Source: an uncultured Bacteroidota bacterium
Lineage (GTDB): Bacteria > Bacteroidota > Bacteroidia > Flavobacteriales > Flavobacteriaceae
DNA length: 64,000 nucleotides
Direction: 5' to 3'
NCBI GenBank assembly: GCA_902613595.1
Contig: CACMHY010000002.1
Span: 1 to 64,000, forward strand
Shown: piece by piece, positions 19,143 through 28,291 of the stretch
Numbering within the stretch: position 1 is the stretch's first letter
How the letters are laid out: each line of letters starts with the position of its first letter
Program-made: the position numbers and the translations under genes
Notes under the pieces: model-generated
Seen by the model: the letters and a program-made list of their open reading frames with translations, nothing else
Database searches by the model: none
What the model was told of the DNA's origin: nothing

Positions 19143-19805
19143 TCAGGAAAAGATTTTTTTATTAAAAAAAATCAATATCCCAACCCCTGTGCTTATTGCA
19201 GTGTCCGCAATATTAAATATATATTGAAAAAATAAATAGTCTTTACCACCTATATAAGGTAACCATGATGGCCATGTCCATTCAATTAATGGGAATTGTA
19301 ACATATCAACAACATGGCCATAAAAAAGAGGAGCGTATCCCTGTTCAGGTAAAAATTGAGCAATCTGACCGTTACTATCTGAGAACAAAATGCCATAGAA
19401 AATCGAATCGATAATATTACCTAGTGCACCTGCAAATATTAATGATAAGGCCCAACAAAGTAAAACCCCACTTTGTTTTTTTATGGAATCCAATAACCAG
19501 TAGCCCAAGCCAGAAATTGCGGCAACACGGAAAATAGTTAAAATCAATTTTCCAGTATTTTCGCTAATAAATGGAATAAAATCATTGATTTTAGTACCCA
19601 TAGCCATCCCTTTGTTTTCAACAAAAATGATCTTAAAATATTCCCAATCTAAAATAGGTGAAATACCGTACCCCGATAAAGGAAAGTTTAATTTGATATA
19701 TATTTTTGTAGTTTGATCAAGTAACAGAATTAAAATTATAATTACTGCAGCCCATGATTTATTGAAATATGTTTTATATGTATTCAGGGCCTTTATTGGA
19801 CTTAT
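19143..19805 (-). CDS. lspA: Lipoprotein signal peptidase (signal peptidase II), non-ATG start
   Basis: A membrane aspartyl protease that removes signal peptides from prolipoproteins. The first in-frame ATG (19607) would give 154 residues and cut off transmembrane segment 1. The frame upstream is open and encodes the missing part: a hydrophobic helix ending LLLDQTTKIYIK, then FVENKGMAMG, all typical of LspA. Between the preceding stop (19818-19820) and that helix there is no ATG, GTG or TTG. The most natural start is the ATA at 19803-19805, giving MSPIKALNTYK, overlapping the stop codon of the DksA-like gene; in a relative this would be ATGA. The CTG at 19785-19787 is an alternative. The catalytic aspartates are Asp133 (GNIIDS) and Asp201 (FNIADT) in the 220-residue version. 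Confidence 0.85.
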   Translation of the reverse strand: MSPIKALNTYKTYFNKSWAAVIIILILLLDQTTKIYIKLNFPLSGYGISPILDWEYFKIIFVENKGMAMGTKINDFIPFISENTGKLILTIFRVAAISGLGYWLLDSIKKQSGVLLCWALSLIFAGALGNIIDSIFYGILFSDSNGQIAQFLPEQGYAPLFYGHVVDMLQFPLIEWTWPSWLPYIGGKDYLFFQYIFNIADTAISTGVGILIFFNKKIFS

Positions 19806-20179
19806 TTCTGCATATTTTTAGCCTCAATACTTAAAGTAGCGTGTGGAACTAAAAATAAGCGTTTTTTATTAATTAAATTACCAGTTACACGGCATAAACC
19901 GTAAGTTTTGTTTTCAATACGAATTAGGGCATTTTTAAGATCACGGATAAACTTTTCTTGCCGAAGAGCAAGTTGAGTGTTTGCTTCTTTTGACATTGTT
20001 TCGGACCCTTCTTCAAAAGCTTTAAAAGTTGGGGCAGTGTCCTCAGTGCCATTATTACCATCATTCATATAGGAGCTTTTCAAAAGATCTAGATCTGCTT
20101 TTGCTTTTTCAATCTTTTCTTCAATTAGGCTTTTAAACTCCTGAAGTTCACTGTCTGTAAATCTTGTTTTTTTGCTCAT
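19802..20179 (-). CDS. TraR/DksA-family protein with degenerate zinc finger
   Basis: A 125-residue protein with a coiled-coil N-terminal half (LQEFKSLIEEKIEKAKADLD...) and a C-terminal DksA/TraR-like segment, YGLCRVTGNLINKKRLFLVPHATL. DksA proteins bind the RNA polymerase secondary channel and modulate transcription initiation. The four-Cys zinc finger is reduced to one Cys (in YGLCR), which I recall as the usual flavobacterial form. Its start overlaps the ileS stop as ATGA (20176-20179), and its stop overlaps the presumed lspA start, so ileS, this gene and lspA form one coupled operon. Confidence 0.88.
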   Translation of the reverse strand: MSKKTRFTDSELQEFKSLIEEKIEKAKADLDLLKSSYMNDGNNGTEDTAPTFKAFEEGSETMSKEANTQLALRQEKFIRDLKNALIRIENKTYGLCRVTGNLINKKRLFLVPHATLSIEAKNMQK

Positions 20180-23100
20180 GGCTGTACCTTTTTAATGAGA
20201 ATTTCAGTTTTAAAATTATCAAATTCTATAGGTGTTCCTTTTAAAATCGTTGATTCAAATTTAAGAGTATTAGCTAATGTTTCATTTAAAATATAATTTT
20301 TATTTTCACTTAAAGCTTTATCCAGTCCAGATTCACTTTTCAGTAAAATATCAATTCTGTCAGTAACTTCCAAGCCTTTATCCTTTCTGTGGTTTTGAAT
20401 TCTGTTAACTAGCTCTCTTGCTACACCTTCATTTTTTAGTTTCTGGGTTATGGTCACATCAAGGGCTATTGTCATTTCTGAGTTTTTAGCTACCTCCCAT
20501 CCTTCAATGTCTTTATAAAAGACTTCAACATCAGACATATCTAAAATAATATTTTTTTTATTTACTAAAATATTTAATTCTTTTTTTTCTTCTAGAAGAT
20601 TTACCTGTTCAGAATTTAGATTTTTTATAGCCTCTACAATGGATTTCATTTCATTTCCATACTTAGGACCAATAATTTTAAAATTTGGGCGAACCTCTTT
20701 CACTAATAAATCATTGGCATCATCAAGTAGTTCAACTTCTTTTATATTGATTTCACTTTTTAATTGTTCAATTGCATTTTTAATGTGTTTTTTTTGCAAT
20801 TCATTTTTTACAGGGATTATCATTTTCGCAAGTGGCTGACGTACTTTTATCTGTTGTTTTTTCCTTAAAGAAAGTGCTAAAGATGTGATTTCTCTAGCAA
20901 TATTAGTTTGAGATTCCAATTCAGAATTTATAAGGTCTGGGTTTGGATTTGGGAATTCAGATAAGTGGACTGAGTTTTTTTTATTTCTTGTTAGATCTTG
21001 GTATAATCGATCCATAAAAAACGGAGCAACTGGCGCTCCTAGCTGAGATACTATTAGCAAACATTCGTAAAGAGTTTGATATGCAGCAATTTTGTCTGGT
21101 CCATAATTACCCTTCCAAAATCTGCGTCGGCTAAGGCGAACATACCAATTACTTAATTTTTCCTGAACAAAATCAGAAATTGCCCTACAAGCAATTGTCG
21201 CTTCATAATCTTGGTAAGCATCATCAACAACTTTAATTAGACTGTTTAATTCTGACAAAATCCACTGGTCTAGCTCGGCTCGCTCAGTATTAGGGATAAA
21301 ATTTTCGTTTTTAAAACCAAATTGATCAATATTAGCATATAGGCTAAAAAAAGAATAAGTATTATATAGAGTTCCAAAAAATTTACGCTGAACTTCAGCA
21401 ATTCCTTCAATATCAAATTTTAGATTATCCCAAGGATTTGCATTTGAAATCATATACCAGCGAGTTGCATCGGGGCCAAATCTATCTAATGTTTCAAAAG
21501 GGTCGATAGCATTATTTAATCTCTTTGACATTTTTTGTCCCTTCTTGTCAAGTACAAGACCATTTGAAACAACATTTTTGAAAGCTTTTTTGTTAAAAAC
21601 CAAAGTAGCGATGGCATGTAGTGTATAAAACCATCCTCTTGTTTGATCAACACCTTCAGCAATATAATCTGCAGGAAAATATATTTCATTATCAATTAAT
21701 TCTTTATTTTCAAAAGGATAATGCCACTGCGCATAAGGCATAGCACCAGAGTCAAACCATACATCAATTAAGTCTAATTCTCTAAACATTGGTTCTCCTT
21801 TATCGCTTGCTAGGATAATCTTATCAACTATATTTTTGTGAAGATCAATTTTTTCATAGTTGTTGTCTGAATAATCTCCGACTATGAAACCCTTAAAAGG
21901 ATTTTCCTTCATAATACCTAATCTTAAAGAGATTTCAATAGCTTTGCACAATTCTTCGAGTGATCCAATTACTTTTGTTTCTTTTCCATCTAAACTTCTC
22001 CAAATTGGTAACGGAATACCCCAAAATCGGGACCTAGATAGATTCCAATCATTTGCATTAGTAAGCCAATTTCCAAATCTACCTTCGCCTGTAGCCTTTG
22101 GCTTCCAGTTTATCTCATTATTTAAAGCAGTCATATTTTCTCTAACTTCACTTATTTTAATAAACCACGAGTCTAGAGGATAGTATAGAATAGGTTTGTC
22201 AGTTCTCCAACAATTTGGATATTGATGAACATATTTTTCTACTCTAAAGGCTTTATTTTCTTCTTTAAGTTGTATTGCAATTTCAACATCTACAGAACGT
22301 TCAGGTGCTTTTCCATCTGGGTAGTATTCATTTTTAACGAAGCAATTTCCTAGGCGTCCAACTTCTTTTCTAAATCTTCCCTGCATATCGACTAGTGGTA
22401 CTTTATTATCATTTTCGTCTAACACTAAAAGGGGAGGTACTTCTGGATTTGCTTCCTTTGCTGCTTTGGCGTCGTCTGCACCAAAAGTAGGTGCGGTATG
22501 TACAATTCCTGTTCCTTCGTCAGTTGTTACAAAATCTCCTGAAATTACACGATATGCATTTTTAGAGTTCTCAATTGGAACTGGGGATTCCGACCAAATT
22601 TTTTCATATCTAATTTCTAGGAGCTCAGACCCCTTATATTCGCTTTCTATTTTGTAGGGTATTTTTTTATCACTTGGTTTGTAGTTGTCTACACTTGGAG
22701 ATTCAATAAACTTTTCGCCAAATTGTTTTTTTATTAGATCTTTAGCAATAAGAACTCGTATAGGCTTGAATGTATATTGGTTAAAAGTTCGAATAATCAA
22801 ATAATCTATTTTTTTCCCAATCGTAAGAGCTGTATTTGAAGGTAATGTCCACGGAGTAGTTGTCCAAGCAAGAATATAAAGGTCTATTTCATTTTTTAGA
22901 CCTTTAGGAAGGCTTTCTGGAATTGTCTTGAACTGTGCAGTAATAGTTGTATCTGTAGTTTCTTGATAAGTACCAGGTTGATTTAGTTCATGTGAACTCA
23001 AACCTGTTCCAGCCATTGGAGAAAATGGCTGAATAGAATAACCTTTATAAAGAAAGCCTTTTTCATGAATTTGTTTAATTAACCACCAAACACTTTCCAT

Positions 23101-23565
23101 ATATTTGGATTTATAGGTAATATAGGGTTCTTTCATATCAACCCAATAACCAATTCTTTCAGTAAGCTGATTCCAAATATCTGTATATCTCATTACTGCT
23201 TTTTTGCATGCAACGTTGTAATCCTCTACCGAAATAGTTTTTCCAATTGATTCTTTTGTAATCCCTAGTTCTTTTTCAACTCCAAGCTCAACAGGAAGAC
23301 CGTGAGTGTCCCATCCTGCTTTTCTTTCTACTTTAAATCCTTTTTGGGTTTTAAAGCGACAAAAAATATCCTTAATTGTACGGGCCATGACGTGGTGAAT
23401 ACCAGGTAGGCCATTTGCAGACGGGGGACCTTCATAAAATATAAATTCTGGTTTACCCTCCTTGCTTTTTATACTTTTTAAAAAGGTTTTATTAACCTTC
23501 CAGTCTGCAAGTATTTCCTTGGCTATTTTGGGTAAATCTAGTTTATCGTACTCATTGAATTTCAC
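20176..23565 (-). CDS. ileS: Isoleucyl-tRNA synthetase
   Basis: A class I aminoacyl-tRNA synthetase of 1129 residues. The HIGH-equivalent motif is PSANGLPGIHH (ending at His57-His58) and KMSKR is at 678-682. The editing domain includes the TTPWTLPSN block. The long form with an extended C-terminal region is the eukaryote-like type common in Bacteroidota, a type often tolerant of mupirocin; resistance here is inference only. The start is GTG at 23565, directly after an in-frame stop. It is the first gene of the ileS-dksA-like-lspA unit, 134 bases after the TonB receptor on the same strand. Confidence 0.97.
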   Translation of the reverse strand: MKFNEYDKLDLPKIAKEILADWKVNKTFLKSIKSKEGKPEFIFYEGPPSANGLPGIHHVMARTIKDIFCRFKTQKGFKVERKAGWDTHGLPVELGVEKELGITKESIGKTISVEDYNVACKKAVMRYTDIWNQLTERIGYWVDMKEPYITYKSKYMESVWWLIKQIHEKGFLYKGYSIQPFSPMAGTGLSSHELNQPGTYQETTDTTITAQFKTIPESLPKGLKNEIDLYILAWTTTPWTLPSNTALTIGKKIDYLIIRTFNQYTFKPIRVLIAKDLIKKQFGEKFIESPSVDNYKPSDKKIPYKIESEYKGSELLEIRYEKIWSESPVPIENSKNAYRVISGDFVTTDEGTGIVHTAPTFGADDAKAAKEANPEVPPLLVLDENDNKVPLVDMQGRFRKEVGRLGNCFVKNEYYPDGKAPERSVDVEIAIQLKEENKAFRVEKYVHQYPNCWRTDKPILYYPLDSWFIKISEVRENMTALNNEINWKPKATGEGRFGNWLTNANDWNLSRSRFWGIPLPIWRSLDGKETKVIGSLEELCKAIEISLRLGIMKENPFKGFIVGDYSDNNYEKIDLHKNIVDKIILASDKGEPMFRELDLIDVWFDSGAMPYAQWHYPFENKELIDNEIYFPADYIAEGVDQTRGWFYTLHAIATLVFNKKAFKNVVSNGLVLDKKGQKMSKRLNNAIDPFETLDRFGPDATRWYMISNANPWDNLKFDIEGIAEVQRKFFGTLYNTYSFFSLYANIDQFGFKNENFIPNTERAELDQWILSELNSLIKVVDDAYQDYEATIACRAISDFVQEKLSNWYVRLSRRRFWKGNYGPDKIAAYQTLYECLLIVSQLGAPVAPFFMDRLYQDLTRNKKNSVHLSEFPNPNPDLINSELESQTNIAREITSLALSLRKKQQIKVRQPLAKMIIPVKNELQKKHIKNAIEQLKSEINIKEVELLDDANDLLVKEVRPNFKIIGPKYGNEMKSIVEAIKNLNSEQVNLLEEKKELNILVNKKNIILDMSDVEVFYKDIEGWEVAKNSEMTIALDVTITQKLKNEGVARELVNRIQNHRKDKGLEVTDRIDILLKSESGLDKALSENKNYILNETLANTLKFESTILKGTPIEFDNFKTEILIKKVQP

Positions 23566-23699
23566 CTATGAAATATTTTAGTTGCTTTTCAAAACCCTAA
23601 GAAAGAAAAGTAAATGTAATAATATAACAATTTGCAAAATTAATTAATTTAACTCGAAAATATGTGCCTATACCAAGGGCTTTTTTCGTTACAGATGGT

Positions 23700-26177
23700 T
23701 TAGAATTTTAGATTTAAACCTAATCTTAAATTTCTACCTGGTGCAGATACACCTGATGCAAAACTTCTATAATGAACATCGAATATATTTTCCAGCCCAA
23801 TTGTTATTTTTCCATTTTCATTCCAGCTAAATTGCGTTAAAAAAGATAGTTCAGACCATGCAGGTGTACCTGCATAAATTCCTTGAGACTGAGATATAAT
23901 GGGTGTTTCCTCTAAACCGTCTTCACCACCTAGACTGTATTCTTCTGGGTTTTTACTTCCGCTGTATTGGTATCTTAAACTTGCAAACCATTTCTCTTTT
24001 TCGTAGTTAATAAATAAATTAAGAAAAACTGGAGAAATTGAAGGCAAAGGGCCGTATTGTTCATTTTTTAATGCATTAATAATGTTGATGTCTCCTTTTA
24101 ATGAAATTTTATCTGTAAAAAATATATTACCATCTAATGATGTTCCTAACATATATCGATTACCTAAATTATTATTCGCTAAGGTGATTAACTCTTCACC
24201 GTTGTATAAAATAGTACTGTTGCTACTTGTTGTTTGATCAGAAAAAATAGGGTAATTATTTCGTCCAATATGCCTTGAGATTAGTGTTGTAAAACCTTGA
24301 ACTGAGATATAATTTTTTTCTTTCTTTAAGTATTTAGTAAGTCCTAATTCAAAATTATAAGCATATTCAGGTAAAAGCATAGGATTTGGAACAATTAGAT
24401 AGCCCCTGTTTTCTCTGATTTTTCCAACATCGTCAATATTAGGGTTTCTAAAACCATTTGAAATTATTGCTTTCCATTTCGTTTTTATACTTGGTCTGTA
24501 AATAAGAGACAAAGTTTCTGTTAATGCCTCAGAATTTAATTTTACCGAGGATAATAATGCATTTATGTTATAATACTCTTTCCACTCTCCTTGTAAAGAA
24601 GTATCGGTTAATCTAAGTCCTGCATTTAAAGTCAATTGAGTATTAAGATCCCAGACCCAATTTATATATACAGCATAACTTCTATAAGAACTACCTTTAC
24701 TAGGATAACGCGTGGGAAATGGAAGGGCTGGAGTAAAACCTGTTATGACATTTTCTTCAATAATTAGGTCTTTTTTTGAGGCAAATGAATTAACATCATT
24801 ATGAACGCCTTCAAATCCATATGCAAAAGCATGTTTTTTATCTATCTTAAATTCAAAATCTCCATTAACACTTAAAGAATTTACTTTTTCATTTTTAGTA
24901 ATACGAGTCAAACTATTAAAGGTTCGGGAGATCCTTGATTCTTCAAAATTTTGAATTGCAATTGTAAACTTTCCTGAATTTAATAGTTTTTTTCTTGGGA
25001 ATATTTTTAATTGAGGAGAAAAAAGCAATCTTTTTTGGGGACCATAATACCATTCTGCATAACGTAAAAATCCGTTTCGGTTTTCAACTAATTTATCATA
25101 TCTAGGAATATCTGACGAATTTGAATATTGAAAATTAACAACTAGTTGGTTTTCAGCATTGAGTTTGAATAAAAACTTTTGAAGTAAATCAATTTGTTTA
25201 TAATCGGTATTTTTTTGAATTGAAGGATTCAAATTTATGACAGGATCAGGTGAATAAGTATTTCTATTATTTAATGAATACAAAAAGTTTAGTCCCCAAT
25301 TTTCGTATCCATGAGTTCTGTTTCTACCCATTCGAATGTCTCCAAAATCAGAATAACTGAGACTTGTTAAGCTCGCCCATTTCTTAAAACTTAATTCAGT
25401 TGATATGGAATTTATATACGAATTATTTGCTGTAGAATAATCACTAGAAAGCTGAGTTCTTATTTTTTTTTCATTGTTAATCAATGGATTTTTTGTGTAG
25501 TAGTGAACAACTCCTCCTAAAGCATCTGATCCGTATCCTACCGATGAAGAACCATATACAACCTCTACACGCTCTATCATATTTGGGTGAATAGTTAAAG
25601 AGTTTTGTAGATGACCGCTTCTATAGATAGCATTGTTTAGTCTAACCCCATCAACAACCAAAAGCAAACGATTTGCTTCAAATCCTCTAATGACGGGGCT
25701 TCCACCTCCTCCTTGTGACTTTTGGATCCTAATACCTGGACTAAGGCTTACTAATTCTGCTCCCGATGTAGGACGCCGATTGGAAATATCCTTAACTGAA
25801 ATAATATTTACTTTTTCTGCTATTTTTGAACGTTTTGTAGCATTTCTTGCGACCGAGAGTATGACTTCATCTAAAGTCTCGTTTTCTGCTTGAATTGGGA
25901 AACGAAAATTTTGTGATAATTCTTTTAAGCTTATTTTTATACTTTCAATTTTAAAACCATAAAATTGGATGTAAACTGTTTCACCGATTGGAAAAACAGA
26001 AAGATCAGCAATTCCTTCAGAATTAGTTATCGTTGCCAAAGTTTGATCTTCATTGTAGATAGCAACTCCTTCTAGGGCTTCATTCGTAAACTCATCTACA
26101 ATGGTAATCTCTTGTCCAGCTATCCAAAAGGAAAGAAAGACAAAACACAATGAATTAAGGCACCTTAAAGATTTCAT
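23700..26177 (-). CDS. TonB-dependent outer-membrane receptor, heme/transferrin-receptor type
   Basis: An 825-residue TonB-dependent transporter. It has a signal peptide (LCFVFLSFWIAGQ), a carboxypeptidase-regulatory-like domain (about 22-108), a plug domain with RGFEANRLLLVVDGVRLNN and the GYGSDALGGVV block, and a beta-barrel ending in a terminal Phe. The plug sequence resembles the hemoglobin/transferrin/lactoferrin receptor family, so heme or an iron complex is the likely ligand, but no dedicated heme-uptake genes lie nearby. The start overlaps recO by 23 bases, so it is probably transcribed from the recO side. Confidence 0.9.
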   Translation of the reverse strand: MKSLRCLNSLCFVFLSFWIAGQEITIVDEFTNEALEGVAIYNEDQTLATITNSEGIADLSVFPIGETVYIQFYGFKIESIKISLKELSQNFRFPIQAENETLDEVILSVARNATKRSKIAEKVNIISVKDISNRRPTSGAELVSLSPGIRIQKSQGGGGSPVIRGFEANRLLLVVDGVRLNNAIYRSGHLQNSLTIHPNMIERVEVVYGSSSVGYGSDALGGVVHYYTKNPLINNEKKIRTQLSSDYSTANNSYINSISTELSFKKWASLTSLSYSDFGDIRMGRNRTHGYENWGLNFLYSLNNRNTYSPDPVINLNPSIQKNTDYKQIDLLQKFLFKLNAENQLVVNFQYSNSSDIPRYDKLVENRNGFLRYAEWYYGPQKRLLFSPQLKIFPRKKLLNSGKFTIAIQNFEESRISRTFNSLTRITKNEKVNSLSVNGDFEFKIDKKHAFAYGFEGVHNDVNSFASKKDLIIEENVITGFTPALPFPTRYPSKGSSYRSYAVYINWVWDLNTQLTLNAGLRLTDTSLQGEWKEYYNINALLSSVKLNSEALTETLSLIYRPSIKTKWKAIISNGFRNPNIDDVGKIRENRGYLIVPNPMLLPEYAYNFELGLTKYLKKEKNYISVQGFTTLISRHIGRNNYPIFSDQTTSSNSTILYNGEELITLANNNLGNRYMLGTSLDGNIFFTDKISLKGDINIINALKNEQYGPLPSISPVFLNLFINYEKEKWFASLRYQYSGSKNPEEYSLGGEDGLEETPIISQSQGIYAGTPAWSELSFLTQFSWNENGKITIGLENIFDVHYRSFASGVSAPGRNLRLGLNLKF

Positions 26178-26895
26178 TTAATATTTTAAGGGATTTGGGT
26201 GGCTTAAATTGCTGTAAATGTAATTCGAAATAGGTTATAACTTTATCTAGAAGCATAATTTTATCTTCTTTCAAAATTCTTATTTCATTTACCTTATCAA
26301 AATCCATACCCAAAAGTTGAGTGAAATGTTCTTTCAGAGGGGTTTTAATAAAATTTGTTTTTGGCTTAATTGATGTAAAACAGCCAGTTTCCATATCAAA
26401 ATAAGGGGCATTTGAATTTGAAATATTTGGGGAAAAACCAATGAATTTTGTTATATCTAGCATAATTTTAAGATGAAATAAGCTTAAGAAATGATTTTTG
26501 TCAAGCCAAACAAGTTTTCTTTGGATATAATTAAATAGTAATTTATTAGGTCCTTGTTCTTCGCGCACAACCTGATGAATGACCTCTGAAATAAAAAAAA
26601 TCAAAGCTTTTTTATTTAAATCATAAGGTATTGAATTAAAAACATATGCTATTTTAACCTCAGTGATGTATCCAATTTTGTTCTCCTTGTTCGGGGGGGC
26701 CTCAAGCTCTAAAAGGTTTAAAGGTTCAAAAAGTGGGCGAATTTTTTTTTTCTTACTCCCAGACAAAACACCTTTTAGCATATATGACTGTAAACCATAT
26801 TCTAAAGTATAGCAATTGGCAATTAAGCTTGTATCACCGTATTTAACAATACCCAAATTAACAGCATGAACAGTTTTTTTTATTTTGTTAGACAT
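26155..26895 (-). CDS. recO: DNA repair protein RecO
   Basis: A 246-residue RecO: an N-terminal OB-fold (HAVNLGIVKYGDTSLIANCYTLEYG) followed by a helical C-terminal region. RecO anneals ssDNA and, with RecR, loads RecA on SSB-coated DNA. The usual CxxC zinc knuckle of the C-terminal part is not evident; only MDMETGCF-like residues remain. The recO end overlaps the TonB receptor start by 23 bases. gdhA ends three bases before recO begins. Confidence 0.92.
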   Translation of the reverse strand: MSNKIKKTVHAVNLGIVKYGDTSLIANCYTLEYGLQSYMLKGVLSGSKKKKIRPLFEPLNLLELEAPPNKENKIGYITEVKIAYVFNSIPYDLNKKALIFFISEVIHQVVREEQGPNKLLFNYIQRKLVWLDKNHFLSLFHLKIMLDITKFIGFSPNISNSNAPYFDMETGCFTSIKPKTNFIKTPLKEHFTQLLGMDFDKVNEIRILKEDKIMLLDKVITYFELHLQQFKPPKSLKILNEIFKVP

Positions 26896-26898
26896 GAG

Positions 26899-28239
26899 TC
26901 AAACAACTCCTTGGGCTAGCATTGCATCTGCAACTTTTACAAACCCTGCAATATTGGCTCCCTTAACATAATTAATAAACCCTTTTTCATTTCCAAAAGA
27001 AATACATGATTGATGGATATCTTTCATAATTGTCTGCAAGCGTTTATCTACTTCATCCCTCGACCAGCTGTAGCGTAACGAATTTTGAGCCATTTCTAAT
27101 CCTGAAACTGCTACGCCACCTGCATTTGAAGCCTTACCAGGCGCAAATAAAATTTTATTCTTTAAGAAAATTTCTATTGCTTCAGGAGAGCACGGCATGT
27201 TTGCACCCTCTCCTATACAGATACAGCCATTTTTAATAAGATTTTGTGCGTCATATTTCCCTAGTTCGTTTTGTGTAGCACAAGGTAAAGCAATTTGACA
27301 GGGAACATCCCAAGGTTTTTTGCCTTTAAAAAATTCAGAATTAGGGTATTTATTAGTATACTCAATAATTCTTCCTCTTTTCACATTTTTAAGATCCATA
27401 ATGAATGCAAGTTTTTCCAAGTTAATACCTTCAGGATCATAGATATACCCGGATGAATCTGACATAGTGCAAATTTTAGCACCAAGATGTAAACATTTTT
27501 CAGCAGCGTATTGGGCAACATTTCCAGAGCCAGAAATGACAACTTTTTTATCTTTTAAGCTATTATCTTTATTGACAAGCATCTCTTGGGTAAAATATAC
27601 GACACCATAACCTGTAGCTTCAGGTCTTATAAGCGAGCCACCCCAACTTACACCTTTACCAGTCAAAACCCCTGTAAATTCATTTTTCAGTCGTTTATAT
27701 TGGCCAAACATATAGCCTATTTCTCTACTCCCAACACCAATATCTCCAGCTGGAATGTCTCTATTTGGACCAATGTGACGAAATAATTCAGTCATAAAGC
27801 TCTGACAGAAACGCATTATTTCCGTATTAGATTTACCTTTTGGATCAAAGTCAGAACCTCCTTTTCCACCTCCCATGGGTAGAGTTGTCAAACTATTTTT
27901 AAAAGTCTGTTCAAATGCTAAGAATTTTAAAACACTTAGGTTAACACTTGGATGGAATCGTAATCCACCTTTGTAAGGACCGATGGCGGAATTCATCTCA
28001 ATTCTATAACCTCTGTTTACTTGAATTTCTTCTTTATCATCAATCCATGCAACTCGAAATGAAATTACTCGCTCAGGTTCAGCGATCCTAAGCAAAATAT
28101 TTTGTCCATAATAAATGTCATTTTGAACTATGTAAGGGATAACATTTTCAGCAACCTCAGTTACAGCTTGCATAAACTCAGGCTCATTCTTATTTCTAGC
28201 GTTTACTTCTGAAATAAATTGTGAAATGATTTCTTTCAT
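26899..28239 (-). CDS. gdhA: NADP-specific glutamate dehydrogenase
   Basis: A 446-residue hexameric-type glutamate dehydrogenase that aminates 2-oxoglutarate with NADPH to assimilate ammonium. The substrate-binding lysines lie in GPYKGGLRFH (Lys90) and PMGGGKGGSDF (catalytic Lys126). The nucleotide-binding GSGNVAQYAAEK segment follows. The length equals the family norm. It lies between radA (52 bases upstream) and recO (3 bases downstream) on the same strand. Confidence 0.97.
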   Translation of the reverse strand: MKEIISQFISEVNARNKNEPEFMQAVTEVAENVIPYIVQNDIYYGQNILLRIAEPERVISFRVAWIDDKEEIQVNRGYRIEMNSAIGPYKGGLRFHPSVNLSVLKFLAFEQTFKNSLTTLPMGGGKGGSDFDPKGKSNTEIMRFCQSFMTELFRHIGPNRDIPAGDIGVGSREIGYMFGQYKRLKNEFTGVLTGKGVSWGGSLIRPEATGYGVVYFTQEMLVNKDNSLKDKKVVISGSGNVAQYAAEKCLHLGAKICTMSDSSGYIYDPEGINLEKLAFIMDLKNVKRGRIIEYTNKYPNSEFFKGKKPWDVPCQIALPCATQNELGKYDAQNLIKNGCICIGEGANMPCSPEAIEIFLKNKILFAPGKASNAGGVAVSGLEMAQNSLRYSWSRDEVDKRLQTIMKDIHQSCISFGNEKGFINYVKGANIAGFVKVADAMLAQGVV

Positions 28240-28291
28240 TTAGCTCTTATTGTGTTTCTCGAAGATATGCTCTTTTTTCTAAAAATTTGGA

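Noticed and set aside
19143-19607. 154-residue version of lspA starting at the first ATG
   Set aside because: It lacks transmembrane helix 1 and the DQ..K region that the upstream in-frame sequence clearly encodes.
23566-23699. Possible terminator between the TonB receptor and ileS
   Set aside because: The complementary parts (around GCCTATACCAAGGGC) give only a weak stem and no proper T-run on the minus strand.
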